DNA from: Oscillospiraceae bacterium
Lineage (GTDB): Bacteria > Bacillota > Clostridia > Oscillospirales > Ruminococcaceae
DNA: 64,000 bases
Direction of reading: 5' to 3'
Assembly: GCA_015066115.1 (NCBI GenBank)
Contig: SVOZ01000006.1
Coordinates: 1-64,000, forward strand
In this document: positions 1 through 6,100 of the stretch, piece by piece
How positions within the stretch are numbered: position 1 is the stretch's first letter
Layout: every line of letters starts with the position of its first letter
Position numbers and translations under genes: made by a program
The notes under the pieces: generated by a model
What the model saw: the letters and a program-made list of their open reading frames with translations, nothing else
What the model was told of the DNA's origin: nothing
The model's database searches: none

Positions 1-176
1 ATATTATCTGTTGCGGGCTTATCTGTCCAATCTGTGAAATCGCTTGTAATAACTCTTGCCATTCGGTCTTTAAGTCCTACCTTTTCTTTTGGTGGTAAAA
101 AGGATGAGGTTACTACATAGTTGACTTTGCCGATTTTATACTTTTGCTCTCCGCCGAGACCTACAATAAATCCCAT
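1..176 (-). CDS. Small mobile-element protein, cut by the window edge
   Basis: An open frame starts at ATG 176 and runs off the left edge without a stop, giving about 58 residues that begin MGFIVGLGGEQKYKIG. The KIGKVNYVV segment followed by LKDRMARVI resembles the short proteins (often labelled TnpW) found in Clostridial transposons and conjugative elements. This is family recall, not a search. It starts 6 bases after the stop of the parB-like fragment, so the two are probably co-transcribed. The role is unknown. What follows downstream on this strand is outside the window. Confidence 0.5.
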   Translation of the reverse strand, partial: MGFIVGLGGEQKYKIGKVNYVVTSSFLPPKEKVGLKDRMARVITSDFTDWTDKPATDN

Positions 177-181
177 TCTAA

Positions 182-685
182 TCACCTCGCTCCCTGTTGT
201 TTTTCTTTATAACGCTTTTCAAGCATCGCAAAGATTTCTTTTTCCATATCCGCCGCCGTATAGCGCTTGGGGAAATATTTTCGTAGTTTTTCGGTGGGGA
301 TTTTGATCCGCTCTTTTTGATTTGCCTTTTGCTCGTTTAATATTTCTGCTATATCCTCAGGGATAAGACCATCGCCTTGACTAATCTTCTTTAACCTCTG
401 TGCTTGAGATAAATTCGGAGTGGCTTCACAAACCTCAATTACCTCAACCAAATCGGCTTGTTCGGTATCGTTTAAGAAGGAAAGCTCCACCGCAGGTGTG
501 AACGCTATCTTGCCCTCATCAACCATATCCAGCAGCGGTTTTATGAGGTTGGTCAAGCGAATATATCTTTTTACTTGGGTGGCACTGTCATCATTAGATA
601 CTTGCTCGGCAGACAACTTTAGACCAACTTGGTCGGAAGTTAAATCGGTGCGTTTTCCTTGATGGGATAGCGCATCCATTTTCAT
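182..685 (-). pseudogene. C-terminal half of a ParB-like partition protein
   Basis: The 167 residues match the central and C-terminal part of ParB/RepB/Spo0J-type proteins of Clostridial conjugative elements: KRTDLTSDQVG, then the helix-turn-helix-like QVKRYIRLTNLI, PAVELSFL and a basic C-terminus. The N-terminal ParB nuclease-like domain (ERR box) is missing. The homologous frame continues upstream of ATG 685 as PSEKAFAYK to about 712 and then meets a stop, so the gene has been beheaded rather than miscalled. ATG 685 overlaps the methyltransferase stop (ATGA), so the fragment could still be translated by coupling. It would keep a DNA-binding region but lack the usual CTP-binding domain. Confidence 0.75.
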
Positions 686-2913
686 CTTGTATGCAAACGC
701 TTTTTCACTCGGTAACCACTTAAATCAATAACTTCTTTTCCGTCATCACTTATATTGCGTGATTTTAACACACGAATATCACCCGCATCGGAAAGCTGAC
801 TATTTGTGATTTGTCTATCCCTAAAAACCTTGAAAACATTAAAATCGAGCTTTTTACAAACCGAATCAAATTGCATATCACGATAAATAATCCAATACGG
901 AAGTTTATCATCAAAGATATACTTTTGGGATTGGGACATATATTTGCTGTGCGTAATGGATGAAACTCTTGTGTTTGACGGGCGTGCAAGGTTATTAATA
1001 AAGATCGCTAAAGTCTCTACGAGAACGCCGGGAAACCCTTTTTCACCAAAGTCAATAATACATTCGACGGCTTTTTCCGAAAGATAGCTTCTTGTAGGTG
1101 CGAACTCAGGGGTGTTCAATAAGAACTTCGGAAAAACCAAAGCTACATAATTGCCAAGATTGATTGCCTTGTCTAAAAAGAAAGAGCAAATATTTGTCGT
1201 TGCTTTGTTAATTGCATTACGACGGTAAATATTAAGTAGTTTGTTTGAGGACTTCATTTTGAAAAACGGTGGATTTCCAATTATGTAATCATACCTTTCT
1301 TCAAAATTATGAAGCAGGAAATCATCGTGAATATAATTGATCGTGCAGGTGTCGGGAATATTGTAATTTTTCAGGATTAGTTCGGCAAATTCCAAACTGT
1401 GCTCGTCAATATCCACCACATCAAGTATTATTCTTTTACCCTCGAATTTTTTGATAATAAGGGGAAGAAAGTTGCCAACGCCTACCGACGGTTCAAGAAT
1501 ACGAATGGTTTCTTTGTCGGTGTCCGGCAAGGCTTTCATCATTTCAGTAATAAGGGTTTTACTTGTAAAGAATGCTGCATTGTCCGTGCGGCTTGTGTTA
1601 GCCATTTCTGCAATTTTTCCCAATGTGGCAGCCGACAAGTTCATAGGATTATCAACAATAAAACTCTTTAAATTATTAACTTCGGATAATTTATTAGAGG
1701 ATACCACTTTGTTGATAGTTGCAGTATTAAGCGGCGGATGCTTCAATGCCTCAGAAATTTTCTTTGCGATTGATTGGAAAATAGCCGTAGGAACTGCTTC
1801 ACCCAAAGATTGGCGAATCTTAATTTCTTCTTTCTTTAAAAAGGCTCTTTTTTGCTCTACCGATAAGTTGTTCAACACATCAAAATCGGTTTCAACCCAT
1901 TTAAACGAGTTAGGAACTGTCATCATCAACATTAATTCGCGTATGCTAAACACTCTATCATCGCAAGGGTGTACAGTATTTTGACTCGCCATTTGATCAT
2001 TTCGTGTATGAATACAAGGCCCTACTTTATCCCAATATTGGCGAGTATATTTATCTGCATTTTTGCGCTGGTTAATGACAATTTTCCCATCAACAATACG
2101 GTGTGGCTTTTTATTATCATCGGCATTATCAAATGCAGACTGACCCTCTTTAATATCAGAGATCCACGCACGCATATGTTCAGGATATGGTCTAAAAGAA
2201 TGGTATAAATCTTTGCTATCAATCTCGCCAAACTCTTTTAAAGGCTTTAAGTGACCAATAACTTCTCTAAGTGTGCGCTCTTTAACCAAATCCGGATAAA
2301 GTTCCAAGGGAGAAACCTCGTCAGCAAAATCTTTTGACACACCAATAACAACAGTGCGTTGTCTGCTAGAACAAGCACCAAAATTCTTAAAGTTAATTAC
2401 ACGAGAAGTATAAGAGTAGGCTTGACCCAAATTGTTTTCTATTGCAGCAGCAATTGTTTTATGTTCGCCATCAATATCTGTACATATGGTTTTCATGAAA
2501 GCTGGAACGTTCTCAAAAATAAAGAAGCGAGGATTAATTTGTTTAATAATTTTTATAGATTCAACCACCAAAGAATTGCGGACAATTTCGGTTTCACTCT
2601 TTTTGTGATTGGCTACAGACATACCCTGACAAGGAGGGGTTGCCACTACAACATCAACGCGAGAAAGCCCCTCCTTTTTCTTCCAAAGAGAGATTTGATC
2701 ATAAAGAGCATTTTTTGTAACATCTTGAGTAATGTCACCGCAAATATAGCCGCTCTCATATTTGCATTTTTTGTTGAATTTTTGAATCTCTAATCTTCTT
2801 GTTATGAGTTCGTTAGTGGCGATGCACTCGAACCCCTCCAACTTGAATCCATAGCATCCGATGCCGGCGCTACTAAACAAGCTAATATATGTAGGTTTAT
2901 TTACTGTTTTCAT
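682..2913 (-). CDS. Fused cytosine-5 / adenine-N6 DNA methyltransferase
   Basis: There are two methyltransferase domains in 743 residues. Residues 1-395 form a C5-cytosine enzyme: SAM motif FSSAGIG (13-19), catalytic PCQ (94-96), ENV (134-136), SSRQRT (about 183-188) and a late motif X GEAVP (371-375). Residues 420-743 form an N6-adenine enzyme: SAM motif LEPSVGVG (473-480) and catalytic NPPF (547-550). The C-terminus stops shortly after VLKSRNISDDGKE, a segment that normally opens a target-recognition region, exactly where parB sequence begins, so the adenine half looks truncated. No restriction enzyme gene is nearby. An XRE regulator sits 15 bases upstream. A good RBS (AAAGGAG) supports ATG 2913. 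Likely roles are element self-protection or epigenetic control (inference). Confidence 0.85.
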   Translation of the reverse strand: MKTVNKPTYISLFSSAGIGCYGFKLEGFECIATNELITRRLEIQKFNKKCKYESGYICGDITQDVTKNALYDQISLWKKKEGLSRVDVVVATPPCQGMSVANHKKSETEIVRNSLVVESIKIIKQINPRFFIFENVPAFMKTICTDIDGEHKTIAAAIENNLGQAYSYTSRVINFKNFGACSSRQRTVVIGVSKDFADEVSPLELYPDLVKERTLREVIGHLKPLKEFGEIDSKDLYHSFRPYPEHMRAWISDIKEGQSAFDNADDNKKPHRIVDGKIVINQRKNADKYTRQYWDKVGPCIHTRNDQMASQNTVHPCDDRVFSIRELMLMMTVPNSFKWVETDFDVLNNLSVEQKRAFLKKEEIKIRQSLGEAVPTAIFQSIAKKISEALKHPPLNTATINKVVSSNKLSEVNNLKSFIVDNPMNLSAATLGKIAEMANTSRTDNAAFFTSKTLITEMMKALPDTDKETIRILEPSVGVGNFLPLIIKKFEGKRIILDVVDIDEHSLEFAELILKNYNIPDTCTINYIHDDFLLHNFEERYDYIIGNPPFFKMKSSNKLLNIYRRNAINKATTNICSFFLDKAINLGNYVALVFPKFLLNTPEFAPTRSYLSEKAVECIIDFGEKGFPGVLVETLAIFINNLARPSNTRVSSITHSKYMSQSQKYIFDDKLPYWIIYRDMQFDSVCKKLDFNVFKVFRDRQITNSQLSDAGDIRVLKSRNISDDGKEVIDLSGYRVKKRLHTR

Positions 2914-2928
2914 TTTAGAACTCCTTTG

Positions 2929-3147
2929 TTATATAGCTTGTTTCTTATCAGGAATCAATTCCATAATATCTTCTATTCTACAATCGAGAGCGGCGCATAT
3001 TTTAACCAACACTTCAACTGTAACATTTTCATTTTTTCCAAGTTTGGCAATCAGTGTATTACTTATACCTGCCGCTTCGCCAAGTTCTTTTTTCTTCATA
3101 TTTTTATCAATAAGAAGTTTCCACAATTTGTTATAACTTACAGCCAT
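2929..3147 (-). CDS. XRE-family regulator upstream of the methyltransferase
   Basis: A 72-residue Cro/C1-type helix-turn-helix protein with the recognition region ELGEAAGISNTLIAKLGKNE, then a VEVLVKICAALDC helix and the IEDIMELIPDK ending typical of short mobile-element regulators. It ends 15 bases before the methyltransferase start, so both are read from the promoter at 3185-3213. An inverted repeat over the -10 box suggests autoregulation, comparable in logic to the C proteins that set methyltransferase dose. It is clearly paralogous to the protein at 4007-4213 (both have the SY-KL-KL-IDK start and the I-ED-I-E-IP ending). Confidence 0.85.
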   Translation of the reverse strand: MAVSYNKLWKLLIDKNMKKKELGEAAGISNTLIAKLGKNENVTVEVLVKICAALDCRIEDIMELIPDKKQAI

Positions 3148-3173
3148 AGCGCACCTCTAAATTAAAATAGATT

Positions 3174-3213
3174 TATACTTGTTCAGTATATCACTAAAAA
3201 GGTATAAAAGCAA
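3174..3213 (-). promoter_or_regulatory. Promoter and operator of the XRE-methyltransferase operon
   Basis: Reading leftwards, TTGCTT (3208-3213), a 17-base spacer and TATACT (3185-3190) form a sigma-A-type promoter. The -10 hexamer is one arm of a perfect inverted repeat, TATACT-TGTTC-AGTATA (3174-3190), well placed for repression by the XRE protein encoded just downstream. Binding is inferred. Confidence 0.6.
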
Positions 3214-3297
3214 TAAATAATTACGCGAAAGTTTATTTTTTTATTTTATCGGATAATTTATTTTCGATAAACGAAGGGGATTTAAACGATACCTGAT

Positions 3298-3702
3298 TTA
3301 TTTTATTACTGTTTTGGAGGCTTTTTCCTTTGCTTCTTCCTCTTTAAGCCATTCTTCGTATTCGCGACGTCCTTCTTCGGATTGAAAGAAAGCAATCATA
3401 TCCGGCATAATGGTTCTGACAAAAGAGCGAAGTGCTTCTTCAGGAATAGTACATTCTGCTTTTCGGTTTGCTAACAAAATGTACTTGAAAATCAAAAACG
3501 CTTTTTTAAAAGGATTAGCGTTTTGCATTTCTTCAAGCTTAGGTTGAATTTGCCGAGCGATCTTTTTAACAAGAATTTTGTCTTTAGATTCTAAAGCAAC
3601 CTTCAACTCTGCTTCTGTCATATTGCAATAAACAGAACTTGCATTTGTTATAAGAACTTTCAGTTCATCTGTTGCGATATTTTGAAGAGTTATTTTATTC
3701 AT
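3298..3702 (-). CDS. Unrecognised 134-residue mobile-element protein
   Basis: I do not recognise this family. The protein is soluble, has no signal peptide or membrane segment, and looks helical. Charged stretches include KDKILVKKIARQIQPKLEE and a C-terminal EEGRREYEEWLKEEEAKEK likely to form an amphipathic or coiled helix. ATG 3702 has a good RBS (AGAAAGGAA). Its messenger begins with the tandem-hairpin leader at 3719-3925, shared in design with the recombinase leader, so the two genes may respond to one signal. It lies between the two XRE genes, all on the minus strand, inside the mobile element. Confidence 0.7.
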   Translation of the reverse strand: MNKITLQNIATDELKVLITNASSVYCNMTEAELKVALESKDKILVKKIARQIQPKLEEMQNANPFKKAFLIFKYILLANRKAECTIPEEALRSFVRTIMPDMIAFFQSEEGRREYEEWLKEEEAKEKASKTVIK

Positions 3703-3718
3703 AAATAAATTCCTTTCT

Positions 3719-3925
3719 GTGAGGGTATTAGGGACTCATCCCTAACAAGGGCGTAGCAAGACGCGTTATATAAAAACGCGATGCTTGCGAAGACGGTGTG
3801 TGGATATCCACTCGCGATGCTTGCGGAGACAAGAGCGCGACAATGATATCAAAACACGATGCTTGCGAAGACAAGGTCGTGTTATCATGGTGGTATCACA
3901 AACACGATGCTTGCGAAGATGATTC
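3719..3925 (-). promoter_or_regulatory. Tandem-hairpin leader upstream of the 134-residue gene
   Basis: Read on the minus strand, this 5' region carries four copies of the core CGCAAGCATCG (plus-strand copies at 3777-3794, 3813-3830, 3855-3872 and 3903-3920). Two copies fold into clear hairpins: 3853-3883 (outer stem AACACGA/TCGTGTT, inner stem CTTG/CAAG) and 3812-3840 (outer TCGCG/CGCGA, inner CTTG/CAAG). A third fold spans 3756-3788 (GCAAG/CTTGC around CGCGTT/AACGCG). The leader ends with hairpin TTAGGG/CCCTAA (3728-3745) just before the RBS. The outer stems differ in sequence but keep pairing. Its start is unclear; a weak TATTAT box lies near 3988-3993. Confidence 0.65.
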
Positions 3926-4006
3926 CATCTTTGCAACATCTTTATTCTAACAAAACTAAAGTCCTATATAACGGACAGTAAGTGATGTATAATACAAATA
4001 TTGAAG

Positions 4007-4213
4007 TTATTTTTCAGGAATAACTTCTACGATATCTTCAATATTACAGTCTAAGGTGTAGCAAATTTTTTCGAGGGTTTCAATAGATACCGGCTCATCA
4101 CGCCAAATCTTTGCCATTGCGTTGGTGGTAATTTTGGTCGCTTGTCTTAGTTGGGTATTGGTAATCTTTTTGTCTATCATAAGTTTCTTTAATTTGTCAT
4201 AAGAACGTGCCAT
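4007..4213 (-). CDS. Second XRE-family regulator
   Basis: A 68-residue Cro/C1-type helix-turn-helix protein (MARSYDKLKKLMIDKK, then QLRQATKITTNAMAKIW, ending IEDIVEVIPEK). ATG 4213 is chosen over the in-frame ATG at 4228 because GGAGGA (4221-4226) sits at the right distance from 4213 and would overlap the upstream choice. It is a paralogue of the regulator at 2929-3147. It is divergent from the serine recombinase, and its promoter lies in the shared intergenic region, so it is a candidate switch for excision and integration (inference). Confidence 0.85.
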   Translation of the reverse strand: MARSYDKLKKLMIDKKITNTQLRQATKITTNAMAKIWRDEPVSIETLEKICYTLDCNIEDIVEVIPEK

Positions 4214-4232
4214 ATTGTAATCCTCCAATACA

Positions 4233-4275
4233 ATAATTCATTTTAAATTATACCACACCCTTCTACAAGAAACAA
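4233..4275 (-). promoter_or_regulatory. Promoter of the second XRE gene with inverted repeat
   Basis: Reading leftwards, TTGTTT (4270-4275), a 17-base spacer and TATAAT (4247-4252). An inverted repeat ATAATT-N7-AATTAT (4233-4251) overlaps the -10 box and is a candidate operator. It differs from the TATACT-N5-AGTATA repeat of the other XRE operon. Confidence 0.6.
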
Positions 4276-4316
4276 CAATTTGTTTTGAATTTCTCAAAAT
4301 ATTTTTGATTTTATTA

Positions 4317-4345
4317 TAGACATAGCGATTGCAATATGCTATAAT
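4317..4345 (+). promoter_or_regulatory. Promoter of the serine recombinase transcript
   Basis: TAGACA (4317-4322), a 17-base spacer and a perfect TATAAT (4340-4345). Transcription from about 4352 would give a leader of roughly 195 nucleotides that contains the whole right-hand hairpin array. Confidence 0.7.
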
Positions 4346-4374
4346 CAATTTACAAAGAGAATTATTACGGCATC

Positions 4375-4520
4375 ATCTTCGCAAGCATCGTGTTTTGTCT
4401 CCTATCCCACGTCCTTGCATTCGCAAGCATCGTGCTTGTATATACACTCCCGCGTTCTTGCCGTAGCAAGCATCGCGTTTGTGTACACAAAACACCTTGT
4501 TAGGGTGAGCCCTAATACCC
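4375..4520 (+). promoter_or_regulatory. Tandem-hairpin leader upstream of the recombinase
   Basis: Three copies of GCAAGCATCG (4381-4390, 4423-4432, 4466-4475). Two fold cleanly: 4408-4434 (outer CACG/CGTG, inner CTTGC/GCAAG) and 4451-4477 (outer CGCG/CGCG, inner CTTGC/GCAAG). The change CACG/CGTG to CGCG/CGCG keeps pairing, which points to RNA or single-strand structure. The leader closes with hairpin TTAGGG/CCCTAA (4500-4515) and then CCTAATACCC before the RBS, the same ending as the leader at 3719-3925. There is no terminator-like T run, so simple intrinsic attenuation is not obvious. Confidence 0.65.
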
Positions 4521-4546
4521 CAAAATAGAAAAGGTAGGTGAAAAGT

Positions 4547-6100
4547 ATGAAAGGTGTAATATACGCTCGTTATTCAAGCGATCATCAGCGTGAGGAATCT
4601 ATTGAAGGCCAGATTCGTGAATGTTCGGCTTTTGCCGAGAAAAACGGAATTATTTTACTTCATACTTACATCGACCGTGCTTACTCAGCTACAAACGATA
4701 ATCGTCCTGCTTTCCAAGAGATGATAAAAGACAGTCATAAAAAGATGTTTGATGTTATTCTCGTTTGGAAACTTGACCGATTTGCTCGCCATAGATACGA
4801 TTCAGCGCATTATAAAAACCTGCTCAAAAAGAATGGTGTTCGTGTTGTATCGGCAACTGAGCCAATTTCAGACGGACCCGATGGCATTGTTATCGAAGCA
4901 TTGTTTGAGGGTATGGCTGAATACTACTCCGCCGAACTTGCTCAGAAAATCAATCGCGGTATGACCGAGAATGCTCTCAAATGTAAATATAACGGCGGCA
5001 CTCTTGCGGTGGGATATAAAATCAACAAAGAAACTCGTTTGTATGAGGTTGACCCCTTAACCGCACCGATAGTTACCGAAGCATTTAACGCTTATCTTGA
5101 CGGCAAAACCATGAAACAAATTGCAGATGATTTTAACAATAAAGGTTATCGCAACACTATCGGCAGAAAGTTCTCTATTGATGCCATCTCAAGAATGCTA
5201 CAAAACCGCCACTACATAGGCGAGTATAAATTCAAAGATATTGTAACTCCGGGCGGCGTGCCTGCGCTCATACCAATAGAGTTATTTGAAGCAGTTCAAC
5301 AACGAATTGCTAAAACAAAAAAGGCACCGTCAAGCCACAAGGCAGTTGACGATTACCTTTTAACAACAAAGTTATATTGCGGACATTGTGAAGCCTTTAT
5401 GGTTGGCGAAAGCGGCACAAGTAAAACCGACAGAATATACCGCTATTACAAATGTGTCACCGCCAAAAAGCGTAAAGGTTGCCACAAGAAAGCGGTCCGC
5501 AAGGAGTGGATCGAAGATATCGTAATTGCTCAAATCAAGAAGTTCTTAATGGATGACGAAGCCATAGACAAGATGATAAAAATGGCTCAGGAATATCTAA
5601 AGCAAGAAAACACTACGTTACCACTCTTAAAACAAGAACTGCGGGAAGTTGAAAAGAGCATAAATAATATGCTCGATGCAATACAAAACGGAATTTTCAC
5701 TTCCTCTACAAAACAGCGATTAGAGGAACTTGAAGCAAGGAAAGAGGATTTGGAAATTTCTATAGCACAAGAGCAAATGTTTAAGCCAATGCTTAATCCA
5801 AAAGAAATCAAATTCTTCTTTAACAAACTTCGCAAACTTGATACCACAAAGCTGGAACACCGGCGTTCACTGATAGACAATTTCGTAAATGCAGTTTTCC
5901 TGCACGATGACCGCATAGATTTTGTCTTCAACTATCAGAAGGGCACCAAAACCGTGACCTTCAAAGAATTGGAAGAGGCGTCCGAAGGAAGTTCGGATTT
6001 AATCGTGTCTGCTCGACCAAAAAATCCGCAGGAAAGTTCCTGCGGATTTTTGTTATCTTACTATTACCCACTCAATTCCAAGAATATCGGCAATTTTTGA
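4547..6100 (+). CDS. Large serine recombinase (site-specific integrase)
   Basis: A recombinase of the large serine family that would integrate and excise the element. The N-terminal resolvase domain has YARYSSDHQ with the likely nucleophile Ser10 and the conserved KLDRFAR. A recombinase domain follows (GYKINKETRLYEV, NRHYIGEYKF), then a zinc ribbon (CGHC ... CVTAKKRKGC) and a coiled-coil region (about residues 345-405). Start ATG 4547 is preferred because AGGTAGG (4532-4538) is correctly spaced; the in-frame GTG 4538 overlaps that RBS. The last 26 or so codons run through a terminator hairpin and into the convergent isomerase gene, so the C-terminus may be partly derived from the integration site. 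Length, about 517 residues, is normal. Confidence 0.93.
   Translation: MKGVIYARYSSDHQREESIEGQIRECSAFAEKNGIILLHTYIDRAYSATNDNRPAFQEMIKDSHKKMFDVILVWKLDRFARHRYDSAHYKNLLKKNGVRVVSATEPISDGPDGIVIEALFEGMAEYYSAELAQKINRGMTENALKCKYNGGTLAVGYKINKETRLYEVDPLTAPIVTEAFNAYLDGKTMKQIADDFNNKGYRNTIGRKFSIDAISRMLQNRHYIGEYKFKDIVTPGGVPALIPIELFEAVQQRIAKTKKAPSSHKAVDDYLLTTKLYCGHCEAFMVGESGTSKTDRIYRYYKCVTAKKRKGCHKKAVRKEWIEDIVIAQIKKFLMDDEAIDKMIKMAQEYLKQENTTLPLLKQELREVEKSINNMLDAIQNGIFTSSTKQRLEELEARKEDLEISIAQEQMFKPMLNPKEIKFFFNKLRKLDTTKLEHRRSLIDNFVNAVFLHDDRIDFVFNYQKGTKTVTFKELEEASEGSSDLIVSARPKNPQESSCGFLLSYYYPLNSKNIGNF
6021..6050. terminator. Bidirectional terminator at the element/chromosome boundary
   Basis: A 14-base stem AAAATCCGCAGGAA / TTCCTGCGGATTTT with A and T tracts on either side serves both the recombinase and the convergent isomerase. 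It lies inside the recombinase reading frame. Confidence 0.8.

Larger units (their letters stand above)
3721..4520. repeat. Mirror-image pair of hairpin-array regions flanking an XRE gene
   Basis: The outer ends form an imperfect inverted repeat: GGGTATTAGGG-ACTCAT-CCCTAACAAGG on the left (3723-3750) and its near reverse complement on the right (4495-4520). Inside each end lie several copies of GATGCTTGCGAAG or its complement, four on the left and three on the right, always oriented toward the gene that arm precedes. The interior holds the XRE gene at 4007-4213. The arrangement fits duplication of one regulatory leader in opposite orientations; a transposon-like inverted pair is the alternative. 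Confidence 0.7.

Noticed and set aside
1399..1984. Open frames antisense to the methyltransferase
   Set aside because: They lack RBS and family features, and lie wholly inside a gene with full motif support on the other strand.
3777..3920. CRISPR-like array (four 18-base repeats with spacers of 18-30 bases)
   Set aside because: The intervening sequences pair with the repeat flanks to form hairpins, matching copies occur inverted at 4375-4477, spacing is irregular and there is no cas gene.
3721..4520. Small insertion sequence or MITE bounded by the outer inverted repeats
   Set aside because: No transposase lies between them, no target duplication is evident, and each arm is placed precisely as a 5' leader ending at an RBS. 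Not fully excluded.
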